A DNA stretch of 64,000 nucleotides from Streptomyces noursei (GTDB lineage: Bacteria > Actinomycetota > Actinomycetes > Streptomycetales > Streptomycetaceae): assembly GCF_016917755.1 (NCBI RefSeq), contig NZ_CP070326.1, positions 9,734,001 through 9,798,000 of the forward strand, given 5' to 3'. Positions 31,987-40,900 of this stretch are shown here, piece by piece. Under the pieces are notes generated by a model. The model was given only the letters and a program-made list of their open reading frames with translations. It did no database searches and was not told the origin of the DNA. Position numbers and translations under genes: made by a program. How positions within the stretch are numbered: position 1 is the first letter of the stretch; each line of letters starts with the position of its first letter.

Positions 31987-32853
31987 GTGCTGGAGCGGCT
32001 GAACGAGGCCATGGAGCACATCGAGGCCCACCTCGACCAGCCGGTCGGGGCGGGCGAGCTGGCGCGGATCGCCATGACGTCGGAGTACCACTTCCGGCGG
32101 ATGTTCTCCGCGCTGGCCGGAATGCCGCTGTCGGAGTACCTGCGGCGCCGGCGGCTGACCGTCGCGGGCGCCGAGGTACTGGCCGGCGAGCGGACGCTGC
32201 TGGACATCGCGGTGCGGTACGGCTACGGCTCGGGCGAGGCGTTCGCCCGAGCGTTCCGCAGCATGCACGGCGTGGGCCCGGGCGAGGCCCGGCGGACCGG
32301 TGCGGCGCTGCGCTCCCAGCCTCGGATGGCCTTCCGCCTCACCGTCGAAGGGAGCAGCACCATGCAGTACCGGATCGTGGCGAAGGACGAGTTCCGGGTC
32401 GTGGGCAAGAAGGCCCGGGTGCCCCTGGTGTACCACGGGGTCAACCCCGCCATCGCCGCGTTCGTCAAGGGCCTGGGTCCGCAGACCCGGCGGCGGATCG
32501 AGGAGTTGTCCGACCAGGAGCCGAAGGGGATCGTGTCGGTCTGCGACGACCTCGACCCCGGTCGCGCCGAGGGCAGCGAACTCGACTACTACCACGCCGT
32601 GGTGTCGGACGCCCCGGTCCCCGGCGACCTGGACGCGCTCACCGTCCCGGCCGGCACCTGGGCGGTCTTCACCAACACCGGGCCCTACCCGCAGGCACTC
32701 CAGACCCTGTGGGGGGACATCTACGCCCAGTGGTTCCCGTCGAACCCGTACCGCAGCCGGCCCGGCCCGGAGATCCTGCGCGTACAGGCGTCGCCGGACG
32801 GGGCGGGGGCGACCGCGGAGCTCTGGATACCGGTGGAGCGGACGTCGGTGTGA
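31987..32853 (+). CDS. AraC family regulator with GyrI-like effector domain
   Basis: Predicted 288 residues. The two AraC helix-turn-helices occupy residues 5-105 (ELARIAMTSEYHFRRMFSALAGMPLSEYLRRRRL; IAVRYGYGSGEAFARAFRSMHG). A C-terminal GyrI-like/BacStAA small-molecule domain follows (MQYRIVAKDEFRVVGKKA, LTVPAGTWAVFTNTGPYP, then ELWIPVE). This is the Rob/SoxS-type architecture that senses hydrophobic compounds. The GTG at 31987 has GGAAGGAGA upstream. It is convergent with the MocR gene. Confidence 0.9.
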   Translation: MLERLNEAMEHIEAHLDQPVGAGELARIAMTSEYHFRRMFSALAGMPLSEYLRRRRLTVAGAEVLAGERTLLDIAVRYGYGSGEAFARAFRSMHGVGPGEARRTGAALRSQPRMAFRLTVEGSSTMQYRIVAKDEFRVVGKKARVPLVYHGVNPAIAAFVKGLGPQTRRRIEELSDQEPKGIVSVCDDLDPGRAEGSELDYYHAVVSDAPVPGDLDALTVPAGTWAVFTNTGPYPQALQTLWGDIYAQWFPSNPYRSRPGPEILRVQASPDGAGATAELWIPVERTSV

Positions 32854-32914
32854 CGGAACGGGGCCCGCCCCGCCAACTCACCGAGACGGACAAGCTGTTG
32901 AGGTTCTTCGGCGG

Positions 32915-34255
32915 CTACTCCGCGCCGGCGTCCTCCGGGGCCCGGCGGGCCAACCCGGCCAGCACGTCGAGGGCCTCGGCCAGGACGTCGAGGGACGGCG
33001 AGGACAGCGCCAGCCGCACCGCGTTGGGGACGTGCCCGGCGCCGGCGGCGAAGGCGCCCGACGGGGTGACCGCGATGCCGTGGCGGGCCGCGGCGGCCAC
33101 GAAGGTGTCCGCCCGCCAGGGCTCGGGCAGCTCCCACCAGCAGTGGTAGGAGTGCGGGTCGGTGCGCAACCGCTGGCCGGCGAGGCGCTCCGCGGCGAGT
33201 CGCTGGCGGGCCGCCGCGTCGGCGCGCTTCTCGGCCTCGACGGCGGCGGCGGTGCCGTCGCCCAGCCAGCGCACCGCCGCCTCCAGGGCGAAACCGGACG
33301 GCGTCCAGGCGCCGGAGCGGAGCGCCGCGGCGAAGTCGGGGGCGTCCGCGCGGTCCGGGGGCACCAGGAACCCGAGCGTCAGCCCGGAGGCGAGCCGCTT
33401 GGAGAGGCTGTCGACGAGCACCGTGCGCTCCGGCGCGAGGGCGGCGAGCGGCGGCAGGTCGGGGCGGAGGAATCCGTAGACCGCGTCCTCGACCGCGCAG
33501 AGGTCCAACTCGCCCATGGTGGCGGCGAGTTCCGCGCGGCGGGTGTCGGGCATGGTGGTGCCGAGCGGGTTGTGCAGCGCCGGTTGCAGATAGACCGCGC
33601 GCAGCGGGGCGGCGGCGCGCAGCGCGTCGGGGGTGACCCCCTGCTCGTCCATCGCCAGCGGGACGAGGGTGATGCCGAGACGGGCCGCGATGCCCTTGAC
33701 GACGGGGAAGGTGAGCGCTTCGACGCCGAGGCGCTCCCCGGGCGGGACCAGGGCGGCGAAGGCGGCGGCGAGGGCCTCCCGGCCGCTGCCGGCGAAGAGC
33801 AGCCGGTGGGCGTCGGGGGCCCAGCCGGCCCGGGCGAGGTGTGCGGCGGCGGCCTGCCGGGCGGCCGGGGTGCCGGCGGCGGTGCCCGGGCGGAGCGCCG
33901 CGGCCCGCGCGTCGCCCTGCTGGAGCAGTTGACCGAGGCTGCGCGCGAGGAGCGCGTCGTGCCCGGGCAGAACGGGGAAGTTGAGCTCCAGGTCGATCCG
34001 GTGGCCGCCGGGCTCGGCCAGCGCGGGCTCGGTCGCCGGGGGCGCCGTGCGGACGAAGGTGCCGCGGCCGACCTCGCCCACCGTCAGGCCGCGGCGGCCC
34101 AGTTCGCGGTAGACCCGGGCCGCGGTCGAGTCGGCGATCCGTCGCCGCCGGGCGAACCGACGCAGCGGCGGCAGCCGGTCCCCCGGGCGGAGCCGGCCCT
34201 GGGTGATGGCCGCGGCCAGCTCGTCGGCGATGGCACGGTAGTCCTCCCCCGTCAT
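32915..34255 (-). CDS. MocR-type (GntR-aminotransferase) transcriptional regulator
   Basis: Predicted 446 residues: an N-terminal GntR winged helix (ITQGRLRPGDRLPPLRRFARRR, STAARVYRELGRRGLTVGEVGRGTFV) and a class I aminotransferase-like domain with the PLP Lys in VLVDSLSKRLASGL. MocR proteins use PLP or its adducts as effectors. The ATG at 34255 is chosen because GGGGAGGGGAG precedes it; codons further upstream are non-coding in character. It is divergent from an alpha/beta hydrolase gene. A direct repeat between them is a fitting MocR operator. Confidence 0.9.
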   Translation of the reverse strand: MTGEDYRAIADELAAAITQGRLRPGDRLPPLRRFARRRRIADSTAARVYRELGRRGLTVGEVGRGTFVRTAPPATEPALAEPGGHRIDLELNFPVLPGHDALLARSLGQLLQQGDARAAALRPGTAAGTPAARQAAAAHLARAGWAPDAHRLLFAGSGREALAAAFAALVPPGERLGVEALTFPVVKGIAARLGITLVPLAMDEQGVTPDALRAAAPLRAVYLQPALHNPLGTTMPDTRRAELAATMGELDLCAVEDAVYGFLRPDLPPLAALAPERTVLVDSLSKRLASGLTLGFLVPPDRADAPDFAAALRSGAWTPSGFALEAAVRWLGDGTAAAVEAEKRADAAARQRLAAERLAGQRLRTDPHSYHCWWELPEPWRADTFVAAAARHGIAVTPSGAFAAGAGHVPNAVRLALSSPSLDVLAEALDVLAGLARRAPEDAGAE

Positions 34256-34274
34256 TGCTGCTCCCCTCCCCGAC

Positions 34275-34327
34275 ATTGCACCGAGCGCATTATTTCTATT
34301 GTGCCGAGACAATGCCCCTCATAGCAT
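34275..34327. promoter_or_regulatory. Direct repeat operator and promoter between MocR and hydrolase genes
   Basis: ATTGCACCGAG (34275-34285) and ATTGTGCCGAG (34298-34308) form a direct repeat with a 23-bp period, the geometry known for MocR operators. On the plus strand TTGTGC (34299-34304) and TAGCAT (34322-34327) are spaced by 17 bases, a promoter for the hydrolase gene overlapping the second repeat. Confidence 0.55.
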
Positions 34328-34387
34328 CGAGCCGTCAACTCCCCGACGCAGCAGGGCCGCAGGTGGTGCGGCAAGGAGAGGCGTGTC

Positions 34388-35206
34388 ATGGCATCGGTGC
34401 AATGCGGAGAGATCACGGTCGCCTACGAGGACGAGGGCAGCGGTGCACCGCTGGTCCTCATCCACGGGCACCCCTTCGACCGCTCGATGTGGCGCCCGCA
34501 GACGGCACACTTCAGCCGCGCCGGGATGCGGGTGATCGCACCGGACCTCCGTGGCTACGGCGGGAGTTCGGTGGTGCCCGGCAAGACCCTCCTGGAGACC
34601 TTCGCCCGGGACGTCGCCGCCCTGCTCGACCACCTCGGGATCGAGCGCTGCGTCCTGGGCGGACTGTCCATGGGCGGGCAGATCGTCATGGAGTGCTACC
34701 GGCAGTTCCCGGAGCGGATCCGGGGTCTGCTGCTCGCCGACACCTTCGCGGCGGCGGACACCGCGGAGGGCCGGGCGGTGCGGCTGCGGACCGCGGAACG
34801 CCTGCTCGCGGAGGGCATGGACGGGTACGCGCACGAGGTGCTGCCCAAGATGATCGCGCCGGCGAACGTCACGGCGCTGCCGACGGTCGCCGAGCACGTC
34901 CTGGGGATGATGCGGAACGCCTCCCCCGAGGGCGCCGCGGCCGCCCTGCGCGGTCGGGCGGAGCGGCGGGACTACACCGGGCTGCTGCCGCGGATCACCG
35001 TGCCCACCCTGGTCGTGGTGGGCACGGAGGACGAGTTCACCCCGGTCGCCGACGCCCGCGCGATCCACCAGGCGACGCCCGGTTCGCGCCTGACGGTCAT
35101 TCAAGGAGCTGGCCACATGCCGAATCTGGAGCGCCCGGAGGAGTTCAACGCGGCACTGACCGAATTCCTGGCGACGATGCCCGCCCAGGTCACGCCGGAG
35201 GACTGA
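34388..35206 (+). CDS. Alpha/beta-fold hydrolase
   Basis: Predicted 272 residues. The classical triad is visible: nucleophile Ser in LGGLSMGGQIVME, Asp in VVVGTEDEFTPV, and His in IQGAGHMPNLERPEEF. HGHPFDRSMW supplies the oxyanion region. The substrate is unknown; related proteins include 3-oxoadipate enol-lactonase-like and ester hydrolases. The ATG at 34388 has AAGGAGAGG upstream. It is divergent from a MocR regulator that probably controls it. Confidence 0.9.
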   Translation: MASVQCGEITVAYEDEGSGAPLVLIHGHPFDRSMWRPQTAHFSRAGMRVIAPDLRGYGGSSVVPGKTLLETFARDVAALLDHLGIERCVLGGLSMGGQIVMECYRQFPERIRGLLLADTFAAADTAEGRAVRLRTAERLLAEGMDGYAHEVLPKMIAPANVTALPTVAEHVLGMMRNASPEGAAAALRGRAERRDYTGLLPRITVPTLVVVGTEDEFTPVADARAIHQATPGSRLTVIQGAGHMPNLERPEEFNAALTEFLATMPAQVTPED

Positions 35207-35302
35207 GCACGCCGGTGCGCGGCGGACCCCGGCGGCCGTCGGGGAAGACGGTCAGTTCGGTGGCGTCGACCCGGCTGATGGCCGCAACCGTCCGCGGCCC
35301 CA

Positions 35303-35710
35303 CTACCCGGCGACCCGCCCGGAGGCCAGCAACGCCGTGTGCGGCAGGGACAGTTGCCCGTCGGGGAAGGGGAGGTGGGGAAGGGCGGCGAGCCGGACGA
35401 CGGCTCCCGGGGCGGCGGTCGCGGCGCTGCGCACCATGTCGGGTTCGGCGTCCACGGCGGTCACCCGGGCCCCGCGGGCGCAGGCCGCCGCAGCGGCGGT
35501 GCCGGTCCCGGTGCCGGCGTCCAGTGCCCGGGTGCCCTCGGTAACGCCCGCGGCGTCCAGCAGCCGCGGGACCGTATACGCGCACAGTCGGCCGAACCCC
35601 GCCGCGAACGCGTCGGCGCGGCCCGCCCACGCGAGCCGCTCACCGGCGTCGAACGGCGTCTCCGCCGCGTCCGCCGCGTTCGCCCCCTCCGGACCCGTCA
35701 CTCCCGCCAC
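35303..35710 (-). pseudogene. Class I SAM-dependent methyltransferase with internal deletion
   Basis: Predicted 135 residues where about 230-260 are expected. The N-terminal half is normal: SAM motif ALDAGTGTGTAAAAA and the post-I Asp in VTAVDAEPDMV, reaching ALPHLPFPDG. The frame then continues QLSLPHTALLASGRVAG, which looks like the final strand and tail of this family (usually ...PDG.L.LP...LASGR). The missing middle therefore seems to be an in-frame deletion between two PDG-coding spots. I chose the GTG at 35710 because GAGGGG precedes it. Activity is unlikely. Confidence 0.6.
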
Positions 35711-35791
35711 GCCGACCCCTCGCGTTTCGTTCCGTCGCGTCCCTTCCGTGAACGTCTCAGGCGGCACCGAACTCTCCCCCGCCGCATCGGC

Positions 35792-35832
35792 GTTACCCAG
35801 CCGTAACCTACCGATGGGTTACCAAGGGTAAG
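35792..35832. promoter_or_regulatory. Cluster of GTTACC/GGTAAC-type half-sites
   Basis: GTTACCC (35792), GTAACC (35803-35808), GGGTTACC (35816-35823) and GGGTAAG (35826-35832) lie within 41 bases upstream of the secreted hydrolase gene. GTAACC and GGTTAC pair as an inverted repeat, and TTACC-AAG-GGTAA forms another. The bound protein is unknown. Confidence 0.35.
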
Positions 35833-35938
35833 CAACGGACCTTACTCTCCAGTCACATCGGGCCACCGGGCGCCCCTCCTGTCCCAGGATCCTCGGGACA
35901 GCGTCCCGTGCGGCTCGCGTCGAGATCTGGAGCAGAAG

Positions 35939-37546
35939 ATGACGTCCTCCCGCACCACGCTGCGCGCCGCCATCGGTACCGTCTCCGCGGCGGTGCTCGC
36001 CGGCACGGTCCTCACCGGCGCCCCGGCGAGCGCCGCCCCGGCGCCCGCCCGCACCGCGGCCACCGCCCGGCCGGCGGCCACCGGCTCCCCCACCCTGCGG
36101 TTCGTCGACATCACCGGGGCCGGCGGGATCACGCTCAAGGCGAACGTCTTCACCCCCGCCGGGGCCGACGGCAGCCGTCGGTACCCGCTCGTCGTGCTGC
36201 CCACCAGCTGGGCGATGCCACAGGTCGAATACCTGGCGCAGGCCCGCCGGCTCGCCGAGGCCGGGTACGTCGTGGTCGGCTACAACTCGCGCGGCTTCTG
36301 GCAGTCGGGCGGCCAGATAGAGACCGCCGGACCGCAGGACGTCGCCGACGCCTCCAAGGTCGTCGACTGGGCGCTGGCGCACACGCCGGCCGACCCGCAC
36401 AAGGTCGGCATGGCCGGGGTCTCCTACGGCGCCGGGATCAGCCTGCTGGCCGCCGCGTCCGACAAGCGGATCAAGGCGGTCGCGGCGCTCAGCGGCTGGG
36501 CCGACCTGATCGGCTCGATCTACAGCGGGCGCACCCCGCACCTCCAGGCGGCGGCCGTGCTGGGCGGCGCGGGCGCGCTGACCGGCCGGCCCAGCCCCGA
36601 ACTCCAGCAGGTCCTCAAGGACTTCCTGAGCGCCGACATGTCCAAGGAGAAGGACATGATCGCGTGGGGTCGGAAGCGCTCGCCCGCCACCTACCTCGAC
36701 CGGATCAACGCCAACGGTGCGGCGATCCTGCTCGGCAACGCCTGGGGCGACTCGCTCTTCCCGCCCGACCAGTACGCGGCGTTCTTCGAGAAGCTCAAGG
36801 GCCCCAAGCGGCTGGAGTTCCGCCCCGGCGACCACGCCACCGCCGAAGGGCTGGGGCTGCTCGGACTGCCCAACGACACCTGGAACGACTCCAAGCGCTG
36901 GCTCGACCACTACCTCAAGGGCGTCGACAACGGCATCGACCGGGAGCCGCCGGTCCTCCTCAAGTCCCGTTCCACCGGCGCCTACGAGGGCTACAAGAGC
37001 TGGCGGGACGTGCCCTCCGCGCACCGCCGGATCGCCCTCGACGGCACCCGGCGCGTCCGCACCGGCATCGACTCCGGCGCCGACGGCGGACTGATCTTCC
37101 TCTCCAGCATGCTCGACCAGTTCTTCCGGCTCCCGCCGATGGCGTCGATCCCGCTGCTGCCGCGCTCGGCCGCCGCCGTCTGGCAGTCCGCGCCGTACCC
37201 GACCGCGCAGCGGGTGCGCGGCACCACCCGGCTGCACACCACCGTGACCAGCACCGCGAGCAGCGGCACCGCCATCGCCTACCTCTACGACGTCGGCCCG
37301 CTGGGCCTGGGCAAGCTCGTCACCCACGCGCCGTTCACCTTCCACGACAAGACCCCGGACCGGCCGTTCGGCGTGGACCTGGACCTCTTCGCCACCGCCT
37401 ACGACGTACCGGCCGGGCACCGGCTCGCGGTCGTCGTCGACACCGTCGACCCGCTCTACATCGCCCAGAACCCCGCCGGCGCCCGGCTGACGTTCTCCTC
37501 CCCGGCGGACGACCCGTCGTATGTCTCGGTGCCGGTCCGCGACTGA
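35939..37546 (+). CDS. Secreted alpha/beta hydrolase, CocE/X-Pro dipeptidyl-peptidase (S15)-like
   Basis: Predicted 535-residue precursor with a signal peptide (basic start, GTVSAAVLAGTVLTGAPASAAPA). The hydrolase domain has the nucleophile Ser in VGMAGVSYGAGISLL, Asp in NAWGDSLFPPDQ and His in FRPGDHATAEG. The C-terminal third (TTVTSTASSGTAIAYLYDVGP, GHRLAVVVDT) matches the jelly-roll domain of the S15/CocE family. Peptidase or esterase activity cannot be decided. The ATG at 35939 follows GGAG. Confidence 0.88.
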   Translation: MTSSRTTLRAAIGTVSAAVLAGTVLTGAPASAAPAPARTAATARPAATGSPTLRFVDITGAGGITLKANVFTPAGADGSRRYPLVVLPTSWAMPQVEYLAQARRLAEAGYVVVGYNSRGFWQSGGQIETAGPQDVADASKVVDWALAHTPADPHKVGMAGVSYGAGISLLAAASDKRIKAVAALSGWADLIGSIYSGRTPHLQAAAVLGGAGALTGRPSPELQQVLKDFLSADMSKEKDMIAWGRKRSPATYLDRINANGAAILLGNAWGDSLFPPDQYAAFFEKLKGPKRLEFRPGDHATAEGLGLLGLPNDTWNDSKRWLDHYLKGVDNGIDREPPVLLKSRSTGAYEGYKSWRDVPSAHRRIALDGTRRVRTGIDSGADGGLIFLSSMLDQFFRLPPMASIPLLPRSAAAVWQSAPYPTAQRVRGTTRLHTTVTSTASSGTAIAYLYDVGPLGLGKLVTHAPFTFHDKTPDRPFGVDLDLFATAYDVPAGHRLAVVVDTVDPLYIAQNPAGARLTFSSPADDPSYVSVPVRD

Positions 37547-37660
37547 GACCACGGGGGCCCCAGGCCCCGGCCATGACCCATCGGGGAGAGGCCCTAGGGC
37601 CGTCGCCCTACGGCTCGCGGCCGAAGCGGTGGGCGGGGAAGGCTCGTTACGCTCGCCGCC

Positions 37661-38116
37661 ATGAGGACTCTCCCCCCGCCCCGCGACACCGGGCAACGCA
37701 AACGGGACACGCTGCGGCTGCTGGAGACGGAGGAGGACGCCTGGGTGTCGTCCGCCTCCGCCGACGGCGCGGCCACCCTGGTGCCGCTGTCGTTCGTCTG
37801 GCACGGCGAGCGCCTGGTGATGTCCACCAAGGGCACGAACCCCACCGCCCGCAACCTCGCCGCCCGCCCGGAGAGCCGGGTGGCGCTGGGCACCACCCGG
37901 GACGTGGTGCTGGCCGACTGCACCGTGGAGGTCCTGGCCAACGACGCGCTGCCGCAGGACGCCGCGGACGCCCTCGGGGCCAAGCTCGGCTGGAACCCGC
38001 GCGGCCACGCGCCGTGGGTCTTCCTCCGCTTCACCCCGCACCGGCTGCTGGTCTGGCGCGAGGAGAACGAGCTGCCCGGGCGGGAACTGATGCGGGACGG
38101 CGTCTGGCGGATCTGA
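37661..38116 (+). CDS. Pyridoxamine 5'-phosphate oxidase-like FMN/F420-binding protein
   Basis: Predicted 151 residues with the split-barrel fold: AWVSSASADGAATLVPLSFVWHGERLVMST at the N-terminus, NPTARNLAARPESRVALG in the cofactor region and APWVFLRFTPHRLLVWREENE at the end. The family includes flavin and F420-dependent reductases; the substrate is unknown. TACGCT (37648-37653) lies 7 bases before the ATG with no Shine-Dalgarno, so the transcript may be leaderless. It is convergent with the ABC permease genes. Confidence 0.82.
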   Translation: MRTLPPPRDTGQRKRDTLRLLETEEDAWVSSASADGAATLVPLSFVWHGERLVMSTKGTNPTARNLAARPESRVALGTTRDVVLADCTVEVLANDALPQDAADALGAKLGWNPRGHAPWVFLRFTPHRLLVWREENELPGRELMRDGVWRI

Positions 38117-38160
38117 CGCCGCACGGGCCGCGCTGGACCACCGGTCGGACCGCCCGCCCC

Positions 38161-38193
38161 GGTGAACGGGCCGCCGGGCCGGGCCCGTTCACC
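38161..38193. terminator. 12-bp hairpin between convergent genes
   Basis: GGTGAACGGGCC (38161-38172) pairs perfectly with 38182-38193 around a 9-base loop. It overlaps the stop codon region of the permease gene at 38189 and lies 44 bases after the PPOX-like gene, so it can terminate both strands. Confidence 0.65.
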
Positions 38194-39052
38194 CCCGCGC
38201 CCGGTGGTCCTCCTGCTGGAGCGTCGCCGGCTCCGGGGCCGCCACCCCGCCCGCCTCGACCTTGGGATTGCGCCGCTGCCGCCGGGCGACCCAGGTGGCC
38301 GACCAGGACAGCAGCATGCACATCCCGATGTACACCGGCGAGATAATCATGACGACCGGGATGAACGGCAGGTCGTAGTCGAGGTTGGACGCGATGAGCT
38401 TGCCGGCGTGCAGGAACTCCTCGTAGGTGATGAGGAAGCCGAGCGAGGTGTCCTTCAGCGCCACCACCAACTGGGAGATGATCGCCGGCAGCATCGCCCG
38501 GACCGCCTGCGGCACCAGCACGTACCGCATCACCTGGGTCTTGCGCATCCCCAGCGCGTACGCGGCCTCGCCCTGGCCGCGCTCCACGGCGTTCACCCCG
38601 GACCGGAACACCTCCGCCAGCACCGAGCCGTTGTACAGCGTCAGCCCGCTGACCAGGGCCGTCAATGGCTCCGCGCGCAGCGCGACATAGATGAAGAAGA
38701 TCAGCACCAGCACCGGCATGGCCCGGAAGAACTCCACCAGCAGGGTGCCGGCCCAGCGGATCGGCCGGTGCGCGGAGAGCCGCCCGGCCGCCAGCACCCC
38801 GCCCAGCGCCGGCGCCAGCACCGCCGCCAGCCCGAACGCCCGCAGGGTGTTGCCCAGCCCGGTGAGCAGCAGCTCCTGGATGCCCTGATAGGCGAAGGGG
38901 GTCCACTTCGCCGCGGTGAACTGGTGGGTGTGGAAGAGGAGGAAGAGGATCCAGCCGACCAGGGCGAGCAGCACCAGCGTCCCGACGAGCCCGACGCACC
39001 GGTGCCGGCGCCGGGCCCGCGGACCTGGCAGGTCGTACAGGACGGTGCTCAT
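38189..39052 (-). CDS. Amino-acid ABC transporter permease (GluD-like)
   Basis: Predicted 287-residue HisM/GluD-type permease with about five membrane segments after a basic N-terminus. The EAA loop that docks the ATPase is GQGEAAYALGMRKTQVMRYVLVPQA. A charged C-terminal tail follows the last segment. Its ATG overlaps the stop of the upstream permease by four bases (ATGA). With the neighbouring permease it would form a heterodimeric channel for glutamate or related amino acids. No ATPase gene is present in the operon. Confidence 0.9.
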   Translation of the reverse strand: MSTVLYDLPGPRARRRHRCVGLVGTLVLLALVGWILFLLFHTHQFTAAKWTPFAYQGIQELLLTGLGNTLRAFGLAAVLAPALGGVLAAGRLSAHRPIRWAGTLLVEFFRAMPVLVLIFFIYVALRAEPLTALVSGLTLYNGSVLAEVFRSGVNAVERGQGEAAYALGMRKTQVMRYVLVPQAVRAMLPAIISQLVVALKDTSLGFLITYEEFLHAGKLIASNLDYDLPFIPVVMIISPVYIGMCMLLSWSATWVARRQRRNPKVEAGGVAAPEPATLQQEDHRARG

Positions 39053-39693
39053 CGGACCACTCCGTACCGCTTCTCCAGCGCGTTGAAGAGCGCGCTGATG
39101 GTCAGGGTCACGAGGAGGTAGCCGACCGCGATCCAGACGAAGGACCAGATGATGCTGTAGCCCCTCTCGTTGAGCGGCCGGTAGACGCCGAGGAGTTCGA
39201 CGACGCTGAACGAGCCGGCGATCGCGGAGTTCTTGGCCAACGCGATCAGGGTCGATCCGATGGGCGGGATGACCGCGCGGAACGCCTGCGGCAGCACCAC
39301 CAGGCCGAGCGTCTGCGGGAAGGTCATGCCCAGGCTGCGGGCCGCCTCGCCCTGCCCGGCCGGCACGGTGTTGATGCCGGCGCGCACCGCCTCGCAGACG
39401 AACGCGGAGGTGTAGCAGCCCAGCGCCAGGACCGCGAACAGGGTGAAGGGCAGCACCAGACCGAACCGCGGCAGCCCCAGCAGCACCGCGAAGAACAGCA
39501 GGGTCAGTGGGGTGTTACGCAGCACCGTCACCCAGGCCGTGCCGAAGACCCGCAGCGAGCGGACCGGCGCGATCCGGAAGGCCGCCATCAGGAAGCCGAG
39601 GACGAGGGCCAGCAGGGAGGCGTAGACGGTCAGTTCGACGGTGCCCAGCAGACCGTGCCCGTAGAGGGAGAGGTTGTCGAGGAGGACGTTCAT
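39049..39693 (-). CDS. Amino-acid ABC transporter permease (GluC-like)
   Basis: Predicted 214-residue HisQ/GluC-type permease. The EAA loop is GQGEAARSLGMTFPQTLGLVVLPQAFR, and SVVELLGVYRPLNERGYSIIWSF precedes the last segment. It starts 19 bases after the substrate-binding protein gene and is coupled to the GluD-like gene. The substrate is inferred from similarity to the gluABCD layout. Confidence 0.9.
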   Translation of the reverse strand: MNVLLDNLSLYGHGLLGTVELTVYASLLALVLGFLMAAFRIAPVRSLRVFGTAWVTVLRNTPLTLLFFAVLLGLPRFGLVLPFTLFAVLALGCYTSAFVCEAVRAGINTVPAGQGEAARSLGMTFPQTLGLVVLPQAFRAVIPPIGSTLIALAKNSAIAGSFSVVELLGVYRPLNERGYSIIWSFVWIAVGYLLVTLTISALFNALEKRYGVVR

Positions 39694-39712
39694 CGGTCGG
39701 TTCCTTGGCTCC

Positions 39713-40651
39713 TCAGGTCGCCGGGTAGCGGTCGATCGGGGGCGGCGCGGGCGGCGGCATCCCGGACACGCCGAGCGTCGCCTCGTACGCCTTCCGCCAG
39801 GTGCCGTTCCGCTCGGCCGCGGCGAGCGCGTCGTCCAGCGCGAACCGCAACGCGTCGTCGTCGCGCCGCACGCCGATGCCGTACGGCTCCTTCGAGAACG
39901 GCTCGCCGACGACCTTCAGTTGGTCGGGCACCTTGGCGGCGTAGCCGAGCAGGATCGCGTCGTCGGTGGTGACCGCGTCGACCTGGTACGTCAGCAGGTT
40001 GTCCACGCACACCGAGTAGCTGTCGTAGGCGACCAGGACGGCCTTGGGGTACTGGGCCCGGATGCGCTGGTACGCGGTGGAGCCGGCGACCGAGCAGACG
40101 CGCTTGCCGGCCAGGTCCTGCGGGCCGCGGATGTCGTGCTCGTCGCTGCGCACCAGCAGCGACTGGCCCGCCAGGTAGTACGGGCCGGCGAAGCCGATCT
40201 GCTGCTTCCGTTTGGCGTTGATGGTGTACGTGCCGACATAGAGGTCGATCTGGCCGTTCCGCAGCGCGGTCTCGCGGTTGGCGGAGGCGACGGTGCGGAA
40301 CGTGACGGCGTGTTCGGGGAAGCCGAGCGCGGCGGCCAGCATCGTGGCGATCTCGATGTCGAAGCCGCGGTAGGTGCCGCTGGCCGGGTCCCGTTCGCCG
40401 AGGTAGGGCTGGTCCTCCTTGACGCCGATGACGAGCCGGCCGCGGCGCTTGGCGGCCGTCCAGGTCGGCGAGTCGGACAGCGAGAAGTCCCGGGCCACCG
40501 GGTAGCTGGGCAGGTCGGCGGCGGTGGGGCCCTTGACGGGCGGGCTGCCGGGGCGGCCGCAGCCGGCCGCAGCCGGCACGAGGAGGGCGAGCAGCAGCAC
40601 GGCGAGCAGGGCCGGGCGGGCGCGGCGGCGCGGGGCGGGAAGGTGCGGCAT
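39713..40651 (-). CDS. Glutamate-type ABC transporter substrate-binding lipoprotein
   Basis: Predicted 312 residues. Signal and lipobox are clear (LLALLVPAAAGC). The SBP_bac_3 domain begins GRLVIGVKEDQPYLGERDPASG and continues with GFDIEIATMLAAALGFP and AVTTDDAILLGYAA. A Pro-rich tail ends the protein. It is the first gene of a three-gene operon with two permeases. The ATPase that normally starts gluABCD is absent: the upstream neighbour is a DUF6278 gene 249 bases away. Confidence 0.9.
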   Translation of the reverse strand: MPHLPAPRRRARPALLAVLLLALLVPAAAGCGRPGSPPVKGPTAADLPSYPVARDFSLSDSPTWTAAKRRGRLVIGVKEDQPYLGERDPASGTYRGFDIEIATMLAAALGFPEHAVTFRTVASANRETALRNGQIDLYVGTYTINAKRKQQIGFAGPYYLAGQSLLVRSDEHDIRGPQDLAGKRVCSVAGSTAYQRIRAQYPKAVLVAYDSYSVCVDNLLTYQVDAVTTDDAILLGYAAKVPDQLKVVGEPFSKEPYGIGVRRDDDALRFALDDALAAAERNGTWRKAYEATLGVSGMPPPAPPPIDRYPAT

Positions 40652-40900
40652 CGCGGCGCGCCGTTCAGTGCTCGACGGTCCGGCCGCCCGAACGGCCCGG
40701 GGGCGCTCCCGGCCGCCGGCCGCCCGAGGGCTGCGCGGGGCGTGTGTCGGCCGGGATCCCGCGCGGCTCGGTCAGTGCGTCACGGGCCATGGGCCGCCCC
40801 GCCCCCTCTCGTCCGTGCAGCGGAGAGATCGCAACGTACCCATGCGCACGGGGCGCTTCGCCGGTGACACGCGCGGGGCGGGCCGATCGGCCCCGGCGGG

